A stretch of DNA of 64,000 bases. It comes from Methylomonas koyamae. Its GTDB lineage: Bacteria; Pseudomonadota; Gammaproteobacteria; Methylococcales; Methylomonadaceae. The stretch spans positions 1 to 64,000 of the forward strand of contig NZ_AP019778.1 in assembly GCF_019669905.1 (NCBI RefSeq). Reading direction: 5' to 3'. Made by a program: the position numbers and the translations under genes. Below, in pieces: positions 18,522 to 26,101 of this stretch (the stretch's first letter is position 1; each line of letters begins with the position of its first letter). Under the pieces are notes generated by a model, which was not told where the DNA came from, searched no databases, and was given only the letters and a program-made list of their open reading frames with translations.

Positions 18522-20242
18522 CCGGAAATTCCATTGAGCAGCGGAACATCATCAATGCACCATTGACACCCATGTCGGTGATCGCTTGTGCCGGAAGTGG
18601 AAAAACCCAAACGGCGGTAAGAAGACTTGCAGAGATTCGCCGGCAGTTGGGCGACCACCGCGGACGTGTGGCTTTGTTGTCGTTCTCCAACGTGGCCGTC
18701 GACACATTCACTCAGAGCTATCAGGCACTAGCGCAGACAATGTCCCTTGGCGTGGGGAGCAGCAGGGTGGAAATCGACACCCTAGATGGATTCATTACAC
18801 GCAATGTTCTGCACCCTCATTCGCATCGCACCATGTGCGCAAGTCAAGCGGCGTACCTTGTGACGGGTGGGGAAGCCTTCCTGAAAGGCTTCACATTCTG
18901 GACCGGACAGTATCCTATGAGCGTTACCAATATGCAGGTTAGCATTGATGGCAATACTCTAAGTTTTTATTACTCCCAAAACGACAAAGTCGTTCAGCTT
19001 CCGTACGCGGACTCTTTGAAGCTAGTGCAGCGTTTGGGGCGTACCGGTGCTTACACACACAATCTTGGACGCTATTGGTGCTACCGCACTTTATTGGATC
19101 AGCCCGCCATCCTTCGCGCCTTGGTGAGGCGCTACCCGCATATCCTGATCGATGAGGCACAAGATATTGGGACAATGCACCAGGCGATCATTGAGCAACT
19201 GATTACCTCCGGCACCACCGTTTCTCTCATCGGTGATCCAAATCAAGGGATCTACGATTTCGCTGGTGCCAACGGGCAATTTCTCGCTGGCTACGGGCAG
19301 CGATCAGGTGTTGCCAGCTACGCATTGACTCGGAACTATCGGTCAGTACCCGTGATACTGGATTTGGCCAACCGTGTTTCTGCGCGAACTGATGCCGCAG
19401 ATCGTGACAATCCAGCTACTGTGCATGGAACATTCTTTATCCCTTATAAAACTAAAGACAGGGAGAAACTAATCGAAAGCTTCCAAGCGGCCATAATTGC
19501 TGCGGGCTTGCAGGTTGAAAACTCTGCCGTGCTTTGCCGTGGGCGTGAACTGGCAAACAAGCTGTCCGGAAAGGTGGCGCCCGTCGGCCAAGGTCTCGTC
19601 AAGGACTTTGCGTTAGCAACCCTACTCAGAGACAAGCATCAGGACTATCTCGGGGCGTTCAAATTGGTTGCCGGGTGCATTACAAGTTTGCTTGAAGATC
19701 CGCCCAACGGATTGGTTGCGCAATTGACCCAACCTAGTCGTCACCCGGAAATCCGGCCTTTGTGTCGTCTTGTTTGGAAATTCACACGCGATGCGAACGC
19801 TGGGTTGCCTTCGTCAGAACTCCTTGCTGACACTCAATGGCATCCTCAGTTGCTGACGCGAGTGAAAGCAATGCTTGCGGCGCTAGAGAAAGATCATGGT
19901 CTGAAATCCGCTGACAAATTGGGGAATAAATTGGCCAAGAAGGGCTTGCCGAATGAAGCATTATTGGCTGCCAAGGACCTTGGCGCTAACCAGACACCTC
20001 GCTTGCGGATTGATACTGTCCATCAAGCAAAAGGAGAAAGCCTTGACGCTATTCTATATATAGCCACAAAAGAGCACATAAGTGCTTTGCTGGCGGGCGT
20101 AGACTCTGAGATCGGTCGCATTGGATATGTAGCCGTTACACGAGCCAAAAACATCTTTTGGCTGGCTGTTCCTGCCAACGCGTTGAAGGAGCTTCAGCCT
20201 GATCTTATAGCTTATGGCTTTAAGAAAGTTGGCGATACTTAG
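18518..20242 (+). CDS. gajB: Gabija-like UvrD-family helicase (GajB)
   Basis: This superfamily 1 helicase is the expected GajB partner. Motifs in order are Walker A (CAGSGKTQTA, near residue 26), motif II (LIDEAQD), motif III (IGDPNQGIYDFAGAN), motif IV (LTRNYRSVP), motif V (DTVHQAKGES) and motif VI (YVAVTRAKN). I chose the GTG at 18518, giving 574 residues, because GAGG lies 7 bases upstream and the GTGA overlap with the gajA stop implies coupling. Starts at 18494 (ATG) and 18452 are possible but sit deeper inside gajA. The protein is longer than the type GajB (about 494 residues), with additional sequence between motifs IV and V. The defence role is inferred from the pairing. Confidence 0.85.
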   Translation: MTGNSIEQRNIINAPLTPMSVIACAGSGKTQTAVRRLAEIRRQLGDHRGRVALLSFSNVAVDTFTQSYQALAQTMSLGVGSSRVEIDTLDGFITRNVLHPHSHRTMCASQAAYLVTGGEAFLKGFTFWTGQYPMSVTNMQVSIDGNTLSFYYSQNDKVVQLPYADSLKLVQRLGRTGAYTHNLGRYWCYRTLLDQPAILRALVRRYPHILIDEAQDIGTMHQAIIEQLITSGTTVSLIGDPNQGIYDFAGANGQFLAGYGQRSGVASYALTRNYRSVPVILDLANRVSARTDAADRDNPATVHGTFFIPYKTKDREKLIESFQAAIIAAGLQVENSAVLCRGRELANKLSGKVAPVGQGLVKDFALATLLRDKHQDYLGAFKLVAGCITSLLEDPPNGLVAQLTQPSRHPEIRPLCRLVWKFTRDANAGLPSSELLADTQWHPQLLTRVKAMLAALEKDHGLKSADKLGNKLAKKGLPNEALLAAKDLGANQTPRLRIDTVHQAKGESLDAILYIATKEHISALLAGVDSEIGRIGYVAVTRAKNIFWLAVPANALKELQPDLIAYGFKKVGDT

Positions 20243-20323
20243 CGTCGAATTATTTTAGTAATGTCTTCTGTAGCCATGTAAAGTTGCATACTCTGGGTAT
20301 CGGCCGTTTCTGTCAAAGCAACT

Positions 20324-20378
20324 AGCCACCATGACAATTTAATTCCAACTGTGCAAGAGGTGTTTGACAAGCAAGTGA
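20324..20378 (+). repeat. Degenerate second copy of the yhaN 3' end (copy B)
   Basis: Matches 16515-16569 at 49 of 55 bases and still reads SHHDNLIPTVQEVFDKQV in frame. Three of the six differences are silent and the other three change His to Asn and Gly to Asp, so it diverged as coding sequence; it is the tail of a related gene rather than a fresh duplication. Similarity stops abruptly on the left at about 20323. It lies 80 bases after the gajB stop. Confidence 0.85.
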
Positions 20379-20532
20379 TGGAGGCTTTATTACCAATGGG
20401 TGCGTTTGTTCTGACTTCGCATAACAAAGATTATGTTAAATTATTGCAATTTCAAGGCATTTCCTATAATAAAAACGATAGCTTAGTTAGAATTTGGTTT
20501 CGCGCCTTGCTGAGCCACTGCTTCGACAAGTA

Positions 20533-20715
20533 TAAAGGGGTCACGTTTTCAGCTTGCGGACCTTTGGGCCTCGAGGTCACTTCCATGGCCACGCGCTGGC
20601 CTTCCTTCAGGCTTTTCCGACCGCTGCCTTGGATCACACCAAAGAGTGCAAAGTCATCTCTACCGCGATTTGTTCAATGAAACCAAAGCCTTTGTCATCC
20701 TAGAAAGAGTTGGAC
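20533..20715 (-). pseudogene. Cold-shock (CspA-like) protein remnant
   Basis: Read on the minus strand, the region gives DDKGFGFIEQ, then after a frame change RDDFALFGVIQGSGRKSLKEG, then QRVAMEVTSRPKGPQAENVTPL. These are the RNA-binding and C-terminal segments of CspA-type proteins (KGFGFI, IQGSG, KSLKEGQ, KGPQAENV). The RNP2 part (FVH) is altered, the frame is broken and the beginning is missing, so the gene is dead. It is another sign of the mosaic origin of this junction. Confidence 0.7.
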
Positions 20716-20847
20716 GCTCATTTTGATCAAAAATTGGAATAATTTACACGCCGGTTAACACCAGTGGCGGTTTTAATTGGAATGGGTGGCTGGTTTGCGC
20801 CAGAACGGCGGGGTTTCCGCAGATTTCGATCATCGGCTTAGGGTTGA

Positions 20848-20902
20848 CCATGAGAGGCAATAGCATTCATCGCCTCATGGATATACAATGTGCTATGTAT
20901 AT
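20848..20902. promoter_or_regulatory. Operator-like inverted repeats upstream of the antitoxin gene
   Basis: Two nested symmetries lie just before vapB. CCATGAGAGGC (20848-20858) pairs with GCCTCATGG (20872-20880), and ATATAC (20881-20886) pairs with GTATAT (20897-20902). The second could also form the -10 region. VapB/MazE-type antitoxins bind such repeats to repress their own operon, so this is a plausible autoregulatory site. Confidence 0.5.
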
Positions 20903-20926
20903 CTTTTAATGAGTCGAGAGAGGCAC

Positions 20927-21160
20927 ATGCAAGTCGCAAAATGGGGTAATAGTTTAGCTATTCGTTTGCCCGCCACGGTGGTAGAAGCGTTAGAGTTAAA
21001 GGAAGGCGATGACATTGAAGTACATATCGCCGGCGAACGGGTGTTTGAACTAGAGAAAAAACCTTCGGCAAAGACGTTGTTAGCCAAATTGCATCAATTT
21101 CGTGGGCGCCTACCCGCTGATTTTAAGTTTGACCGCCTGGAAGCGAATGAAAACCGCTAA
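20927..21160 (+). CDS. vapB: AbrB/MazE-type antitoxin (VapB-like)
   Basis: This 77-residue protein starts with the swapped-hairpin DNA-binding fold of the AbrB/MazE family (VAKWGNSLAIRLPATVVEAL, then EGDDIEVHI). Its C-terminal half (LLAKLHQFRGRLPADFKFDR) should wrap around the toxin. I chose the ATG at 20927, preceded by GAGAGAGG; an upstream in-frame ATG at 20888 would add residues unlike the family. The coding region overlaps the toxin start by 14 bases. Inverted repeats just upstream suggest self-repression by the complex. The pair may stabilise the element after transfer. Confidence 0.88.
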   Translation: MQVAKWGNSLAIRLPATVVEALELKEGDDIEVHIAGERVFELEKKPSAKTLLAKLHQFRGRLPADFKFDRLEANENR

Positions 21161-21563
21161 GCCGTTTCTCGATACCAACGTCTTGCTGTATTTACTGTCT
21201 GAGGACAATCAAAAAGCAGACCGCGCCGAAGAGATTATCGCCTTCGGCGGCATAATCAATGTGCAGGTGCTGAATGAATTTGCGTCGGTAGCGTCGCGCA
21301 AGCTGAAGATGACGTTTGTCGAAATCCGCGAAACCTTGTCGATTATCCGAAGTATCTGTGAAACTCAAGCTTTGAGCGTCAGCATCCACGAACAAGGTTT
21401 GGCGATTGCCGAACAATTTGGTTTTTCGTTGTATGACAGCATGATTGTCAGCGCGGCGCTGGACGCCGGGTGCTCAATATTGTATTCGGAAGACATGCAA
21501 CATGGTCAAGCTATTGGCTCGTTAGTCATTAACAATCCGTTTTTACCTTCTCTTCCTAACTAA
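21147..21563 (+). CDS. vapC: PIN-domain ribonuclease toxin (VapC-like)
   Basis: A 138-residue PIN-domain protein. The first acidic motif FLDTNVLLY lies at residues 7-15, a conserved Glu lies in VQVLNEFA near residue 45, and the last acidic cluster is YDSMIVSAALDAGCSILYSEDM (near 100-120). VapC toxins cleave tRNA or rRNA when freed from the antitoxin. The ATG at 21147 lies inside the antitoxin gene, and the longer upstream start would begin with unrelated residues. Tight overlap with the AbrB-type antitoxin makes the pair unambiguous as a type II system; the exact RNA target cannot be read from sequence. Confidence 0.9.
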   Translation: MKTAKPFLDTNVLLYLLSEDNQKADRAEEIIAFGGIINVQVLNEFASVASRKLKMTFVEIRETLSIIRSICETQALSVSIHEQGLAIAEQFGFSLYDSMIVSAALDAGCSILYSEDMQHGQAIGSLVINNPFLPSLPN

Positions 21564-21758
21564 AGAGCTTTCGCAGCCTCCCCCAAAGGAAGATGATTCG
21601 GTGGGTTCCTAGGCCGACGCTTCAACCGCAAGCGAGGTTTCTGTAAAAGCTAGCCGCACGTCCCCAGCTCCGAATGACGCGTTTTTCGCGCCGTTGGTCT
21701 GTCGTGGTCCAGTCGATATTTACTGTTATCTTTTCAACTGTGCAAATACGTCTGTCGA
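21564..21758. other. Short convergent intergenic region
   Basis: Lies between the converging vapC (+) and the SGNH-like gene (-). It contains no gene I can support and no clear T-tailed hairpin. Confidence 0.5.
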
Positions 21759-22796
21759 TCACCTGCCACTCTGCTGTCGACTTTGACTTGAGCCATTTCC
21801 TAACGCACAATTCAACACCGTTGTCGATTCCGTCGTCCGAAAATGCTTGTAATCGTAAAATCGGATATTCGCGTTTTCACTCAGCAAGAGTGAGCAGTCG
21901 GGAATATTCCGGCCACCGGTTCTACTCGAAATCCGGGTTTTGAACTCCTCCAATTCCGATGTCCCGTAGACTTTCGCAATACTCGGATGTAGCGGGTTTA
22001 AATAATAATGAGCTTCGATCTGTTGGCTATTTAGAAACTCCACCAGCGATTTAAACTCGTCGAATCGCGTCATTATCCAAGGCGAAACAGACTTGGGCCC
22101 CCTACCCTGCTCGAATTGTCTTTTGACGAATTCAGTTTCGTTTCTCTGTATTTCAGTGTCGTACCGGACCAACTGATACCGGCCGGTATGGTCTATATCG
22201 TATCTAACGGAAATGGTGTGGTTTAAGGCGTCGAACAGATACCCTATCCCATCGCCAAGGCTGGGTTCGAACAGGTAATTCAAATAGAATTTCCAGCCCG
22301 ATTCGCCGGTCACGATCGGATGCAATCGATTGGCTGGGCCGTCGTTTACCGGGTCGGAAAAGGCGAACGGCTCCAATCCGTAGACGATGTGCTTAAGCGG
22401 CAGTCCTTGCGCGATCAGCGCTTTTAACGTGGCTAGGATCTCACCCGGCCGACCCGCCAAGAATGCCAGGTTGTAACACCGGCCTTCAGGGAAATACTGC
22501 GCCAAGAGCCGTGGGTCGAGCAAGCCCATCACCGATGACCCGACCAGAAGGCAATCAATCGGCTGCTCCGGGTACGGCGCCGATATCTGATTCAACAGAT
22601 GGCTCACTTTGCGGTAACGTTCGTTGGTCGCCGGCGACGTATAAGGTTCGCCGATACCTTGGTCGACATCGAACACTTGGTAGGGATTCACCAGCCAGTT
22701 CCACACCGGCATCGCCCCGCCAATCAACACGCTCACGGCCAAAGCGGCACACCAGAAATGGCCGAAATTAGAACGACCAGTAGATGAAGCTTTCAT
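21759..22796 (-). CDS. SGNH-hydrolase-like membrane-anchored protein, partner of the MBOAT gene
   Basis: A 345-residue protein with an N-terminal membrane anchor (FWCAALAVSVLIGGAMPVW) and an exported domain. A GSS motif (LLVGSSVMGLLDP) followed by NLAFLAGRPGEIL and, near the C-terminus, LNPLHPS resemble the nucleophile and His blocks of the AlgJ/AlgX/DltD-type SGNH group. Such proteins receive acyl groups from an MBOAT protein and place them on a polysaccharide or other surface polymer. The ATG at 22796 overlaps the MBOAT 3' end by 29 bases; an earlier in-frame start at 22838 lies deeper in that gene. The acceptor is unknown, and no polysaccharide synthase is nearby. Confidence 0.7.
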   Translation of the reverse strand: MKASSTGRSNFGHFWCAALAVSVLIGGAMPVWNWLVNPYQVFDVDQGIGEPYTSPATNERYRKVSHLLNQISAPYPEQPIDCLLVGSSVMGLLDPRLLAQYFPEGRCYNLAFLAGRPGEILATLKALIAQGLPLKHIVYGLEPFAFSDPVNDGPANRLHPIVTGESGWKFYLNYLFEPSLGDGIGYLFDALNHTISVRYDIDHTGRYQLVRYDTEIQRNETEFVKRQFEQGRGPKSVSPWIMTRFDEFKSLVEFLNSQQIEAHYYLNPLHPSIAKVYGTSELEEFKTRISSRTGGRNIPDCSLLLSENANIRFYDYKHFRTTESTTVLNCALGNGSSQSRQQSGR

Positions 22797-24180
22797 GGGC
22801 CGCCGATAGCCAGGTGCCGGCGAAGAATAAACCGGCAAACGTCGCGAGTGCCTTCAGATCCGGGGTAAAAGTGTCGAGTTGTGCTTGCGCATTACGGTAG
22901 CGCAGACAAATGGCCAGTAGGAAGCCGATGGCGAGCAGGTCCAGGCCGTTGACCAGCCCCGATATCGGAACCGTCTCGGACCCGAACCAGCCGGCGAGCA
23001 TGACCGGCACCGATATCCCGTTGAGTCCCAACATCGCCAGCCAGATCTGTAGTGCCTGGTCAATACTCGCCGCCCGGAATAGCACCCAGGCGAAAAACAC
23101 TCCAAGCAAGGTCAAGGTTCGAGCCAGATAACCCGGCATCGTATAACCCGTCTTGGTCCATAGCCGATAAAGCGCGATCATGGCGCCGTGCATCGCTCCC
23201 CAGGCGACGAAGGTCCAGGCGGCACCGTGCCATAAGCCGCCTAGTAGCATTGTGATGGCCGCGGCCCACAATCCACGATAAAAGCCTTGCCGGTTACCGC
23301 CTAACGGGATGTACAGATAGTCGCGCAGAAACCGCGAGAGCGTGATATGCCAGCGCTTCCAGAAGTCGGCGATCGTACCGGCTTGATACGGCGAAGCGAA
23401 GTTTTGCGGGAGCACGAGTCCGAACATCAATCCGACGCCGCTGGCCATGTCGCAGTAGCCCGAGAAGTCGAAGTAGATTTGCAAGCCATACCCCGCGGCC
23501 GCTACCCAGGCCTCGCACACGGTGAGTCGATCGCTGAGCTCAAACAAGGGATCCACCACGGCCGCCAGGCGATCGGCGATCACGGTCTTTTTGCACAGTC
23601 CCGCCACAAACAGGAACAAGCCTTTGGTCATGCGTTCCGGATCGAAGCGAATGCCTTGCCGGAGCTGCGGCATGATGTCGGAATAATGCAGGATCGGGCC
23701 GGCAATCAGATGCGGGAAAAACGAAATGGAAAACGCAAAACGGCCAAGATCGAAATCGTCGACCCGGCCTTTGGCACAATCGACTAAATAGGCAATCGCC
23801 TGAAAGGTAAAAAATGAGATTCCGAGCGGCAGGATCACCCGCAGCAATGGCCATTGGCTGCCAGTCAGCGCGTTGCTTGTCTCGATCAGAAAATCGGCGT
23901 ATTTGAAGTAGGCCAGAAGCCCCAGGTTGTACACAACGCCCAAGACTAACCTGATTTTGGAGTGAGTGACGGCAATCCGTTTGCCCCAATAGAAATTCAG
24001 TAAGGCGTTGACGACCAAGAGCAAGGCGTACTCGGCGCTCCATGCTGCATAGAACAGCACCGAGCAGCCGACGATGAACCATTGCGCGATCTCTCCGTAG
24101 TGTCGCGACATGAGCCACCACCACAACAGCAAGGTCGCCGGCAGAAACAGGTACATGAATTCAGGGGCAGTAAACAGCAT
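22768..24180 (-). CDS. MBOAT-family membrane O-acyltransferase (AlgI-like)
   Basis: The 470-residue protein has about ten membrane segments and the motifs of the AlgI/DltB branch: LPLGISFFTFQAIAY, FPHLIAGPILHY, YFDFSGYCDMASG, SRFLRDYLYIPLGGN, and the active-site GGLWHGAAW with the invariant His at residue 318. These enzymes move acyl groups across the membrane onto an exported carrier. It begins 17 bases after the small protein encoded just upstream and overlaps its SGNH-like partner. Acylation of surface polymers can block phage or alter matrix, so as cargo beside a defence island it may modify the cell surface; that role is inference. It could also serve alginate-like polymer acetylation. 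Confidence 0.92.
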   Translation of the reverse strand: MLFTAPEFMYLFLPATLLLWWWLMSRHYGEIAQWFIVGCSVLFYAAWSAEYALLLVVNALLNFYWGKRIAVTHSKIRLVLGVVYNLGLLAYFKYADFLIETSNALTGSQWPLLRVILPLGISFFTFQAIAYLVDCAKGRVDDFDLGRFAFSISFFPHLIAGPILHYSDIMPQLRQGIRFDPERMTKGLFLFVAGLCKKTVIADRLAAVVDPLFELSDRLTVCEAWVAAAGYGLQIYFDFSGYCDMASGVGLMFGLVLPQNFASPYQAGTIADFWKRWHITLSRFLRDYLYIPLGGNRQGFYRGLWAAAITMLLGGLWHGAAWTFVAWGAMHGAMIALYRLWTKTGYTMPGYLARTLTLLGVFFAWVLFRAASIDQALQIWLAMLGLNGISVPVMLAGWFGSETVPISGLVNGLDLLAIGFLLAICLRYRNAQAQLDTFTPDLKALATFAGLFFAGTWLSAAHESFIYWSF

Positions 24181-24196
24181 GCCGACGTCTCCTCTG

Positions 24197-24565
24197 TTAT
24201 TCCGTGCCGTCCGACGCAGACTTGGCCATTGCCGCCAGTGCGGCTAGCGTGTCGGGGTGATGCTCCAATGTGCTGGCTGTGGGGTCCACGACCTTGTTTG
24301 TCGGATCCAGCAACACGGTCATTCCCATGACGACGCGGAACAAGGACGCGCTGCGTGCCAAGCGAATCAGGTATTCGCACACACGCCGGCAATTCTCACT
24401 GTCATCAACAGAAAAGGGTTCGGTGTCGTCTTCACCGCCTTGCGGCTTGGCGATCTTCTCGGGCATGGTGCCGCCGTGTCGGCTGCTGATGGCCTCCAGC
24501 GCGTACGCCAGTTCAAGGGCCATGTCTAGGTCTGCCGGATTCGCTTTCGCCATCGCCATCTTCAT
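24197..24565 (-). CDS. Small conserved-looking protein of the conjugation block, unknown function
   Basis: A 122-residue soluble protein, mainly helical, without recognisable catalytic motif. An alternating pattern (ELAYALEAISSRHG, CRRVCEYLIRLARSASLFRVVMGMTVLLDP, PDTLAALAAMAKS) suggests a helical bundle. Its ATG overlaps the nuclease stop by 4 bases (ATGA), so it is the last gene translated from the transfer-block message. I recall similar small proteins near traD in mobile elements but cannot name a family. Confidence 0.7.
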   Translation of the reverse strand: MKMAMAKANPADLDMALELAYALEAISSRHGGTMPEKIAKPQGGEDDTEPFSVDDSENCRRVCEYLIRLARSASLFRVVMGMTVLLDPTNKVVDPTASTLEHHPDTLAALAAMAKSASDGTE

Positions 24566-25053
24566 CTTGCATCCTCGGTACGTCTAAATTCCCAAGGCGC
24601 AATAGGATTTGGATCTTGCCATAACCCGAGGTGACTAGCTTGAGCGGTGCGCTCGGCTTGAAGAAATACCGGATCATTGCTGTATTGCCGATACACCCAG
24701 GCCAAGCCCTTGGCTACTTGTGCCAAGTTAACGTCCTGACCGCCCACGTCGACGTGGCCAATAAGGCGGCCGTAGCGGTCTTGCTGGGTATATTCGACCG
24801 TAACTCGGCGGCGGTAGGTGGTGTCGGATAGTCCGTGTTTGGCGGCCTGACCATAGGCTTGACTGAGTTCAGGCGCATCGATCTTGGCCAAGCGCACTTT
24901 TAAGGTCTGCCGGTCGTCGGTGAGCAAGGTCAGCGTGTCGCCGTCGTGCACGCCTATCACGACACCAAGCAGTCTCTGTGCCTGAGCGGTACCTGCTAGA
25001 AGAAACAGACTTAACAGGACTACTAAGCGGCCGGTCTGTCCGGATGGATTCAT
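24562..25053 (-). CDS. Secreted SNase-like (thermonuclease) nuclease
   Basis: A signal peptide (LVVLLSLFLLAGTAQA) is followed by a staphylococcal-nuclease fold of about 130 residues. The catalytic residues are recognisable: Asp in VHDGDTLTLL, Arg and Glu in VRLAKIDAPEL, and Arg in DRYGRLIGHV. It would be exported to the periplasm and cut DNA or RNA in a calcium-dependent way. Homologous nucleases occur in many conjugative elements, where their role is unsettled; barrier to incoming DNA or processing during transfer have been considered. It begins 14 bases downstream of the DUF4400 gene and is co-oriented with traI-traD. Confidence 0.9.
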   Translation of the reverse strand: MNPSGQTGRLVVLLSLFLLAGTAQAQRLLGVVIGVHDGDTLTLLTDDRQTLKVRLAKIDAPELSQAYGQAAKHGLSDTTYRRRVTVEYTQQDRYGRLIGHVDVGGQDVNLAQVAKGLAWVYRQYSNDPVFLQAERTAQASHLGLWQDPNPIAPWEFRRTEDAR

Positions 25054-25067
25054 ACAGGTTCTCCTGG

Positions 25068-25700
25068 CTATACTCGTTTCTGGGTGTGAGCAAAATAGAC
25101 GTTCATCGCAAAGGCGATGCCGACACAGGCCATCGGCATCGCCTGCGGCGGGATCGGAAATGGGAAGGTCAAGCCGAGCAGCAGCAAGTAGATAATGCCG
25201 ATGACGGTGTAGAAGCTATACCGGTGCGCCAACGGGCTGGAATAATCGAAGTTGGATTGCTTGATTTTGCGTTGCACCAAGCCGTCCACCGCACTGGGTA
25301 TGGCGACGGCGATTAAAAACGGCCACCAGGACAACAGTAAGAAAAAACGCCGCAACGATTGGTAAAACGTCCCGAATAGCACGTCCAATTTGCTTTGGAC
25401 CAGGGGGAAATAATCGGTCTGCCCGAAATGTTCAAACCCGACCGATTTCTCGCGCTCGGCAACGGTAGGGATGAAAAAATGGTACACGTTACGTTGAATG
25501 CCGGTTTCCACCAGCAGGGCGTTGAATACCGCATTGGCTTCATCCCGAATCCGCCGATCGTTGTCAGCGCCCAGATATTCGATGATCATCCGGTCTTCGG
25601 CATCTTGCATATTGGTTAACCATTGGTCAGACACCAATACCGCAATCAAAAATACTTCGGCCGCCCACAAGATCAAGGTGACAATGAGGCTCTTGGTCAT
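25068..25700 (-). CDS. DUF4400 integrating-conjugative-element membrane protein
   Basis: A 210-residue membrane protein with an N-terminal helix (LIVTLILWAAEVFLIAVLV), a pair of central helices (FFLLLSWWPFLIAVAIPSAVDG), and C-terminal helices (YTVIGIIYLLLLGLTFPFPI, then MACVGIAFAMNVYF). The layout and the VDGLVQRKIKQSNFDYSSPLAHRYS segment are those of DUF4400 proteins, which in MOBH elements of the SXT/R391 and related ICE families sit just after traD (the traJ/s043 position). It follows the small 132-residue gene by 2 bases. The function in mating is not established. Confidence 0.85.
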   Translation of the reverse strand: MTKSLIVTLILWAAEVFLIAVLVSDQWLTNMQDAEDRMIIEYLGADNDRRIRDEANAVFNALLVETGIQRNVYHFFIPTVAEREKSVGFEHFGQTDYFPLVQSKLDVLFGTFYQSLRRFFLLLSWWPFLIAVAIPSAVDGLVQRKIKQSNFDYSSPLAHRYSFYTVIGIIYLLLLGLTFPFPIPPQAMPMACVGIAFAMNVYFAHTQKRV

Positions 25701-25702
25701 AA

Positions 25703-26101
25703 TTACGCCGCTGCTCGCTGGATCAAGGCGACAACCCTGGGGTTGGTCACCAAAGCCTCAATCGATACGTCCATTACATACCTGTGGAGCAAAAAGCGCT
25801 GAATCGATTCGACCGTCCGGAGCAGACGATATGCATCGTCCGTATGATGCTGCCTGGATGCCTGCGCGTAAGCGATCAGTACCTGAGACATCAATTGCGT
25901 GATCACGTCCTCCAACTGATCTGCCTTATGGTGATGATCGGTCATGATCTTGATCGCCGCTTGGAGAATGTCGATCGCAACCGGCCAATCCAATTCCAGT
26001 ATTTGCAAATCTCGATTCTCGGTTGGGTTTAATTTGCGCCATCGATTCAGCATGATTTCTTCCGCGGTTTGTTTTGGTTTACGCATTTTTTTGCGAGGCA
26101 T
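25703..26101 (-). CDS. Small soluble protein between traD and the DUF4400 gene, unknown
   Basis: A 132-residue protein with a very basic start (MPRKKMRKPKQTAEE) and a helical remainder (LDWPVAIDILQAAIKIMTDHHH, then QLEDVITQLMSQVLIAYA). No family is recognised. It overlaps the traD 3' end by 23 bases and abuts the DUF4400 gene with a 2-base gap, so it belongs to the transfer message. The basic N-terminus could contact DNA or the TraD C-terminal tail; this is speculation from charge alone. Confidence 0.75.
   Translation of the reverse strand: MPRKKMRKPKQTAEEIMLNRWRKLNPTENRDLQILELDWPVAIDILQAAIKIMTDHHHKADQLEDVITQLMSQVLIAYAQASRQHHTDDAYRLLRTVESIQRFLLHRYVMDVSIEALVTNPRVVALIQRAAA

Larger units (their letters stand above)
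20243..20926. other. Non-coding scar region between gajB and the toxin-antitoxin pair
   Basis: About 680 bases without an intact gene. It contains the second copy of the yhaN 3' end (20324-20378), a further short open stretch after it that reads MEALLPMGAFVLTSHNKDYV but matches nothing I recognise, a broken cold-shock gene on the minus strand (20533-20715), and the operator-like repeats before the antitoxin. The mixture of fragments is typical of a junction where cassettes were gained and lost. Confidence 0.75.

Noticed and set aside
20373..20680. Open frame continuing from the yhaN scar
   Set aside because: It joins the scar tail to unrelated sequence and runs through the antisense of the cold-shock remnant, so it is not a gene.
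24082..24587. Plus-strand frames opposite the small gene at 24197-24565
   Set aside because: They lack ribosome sites and conflict with the overlapping minus-strand operon.
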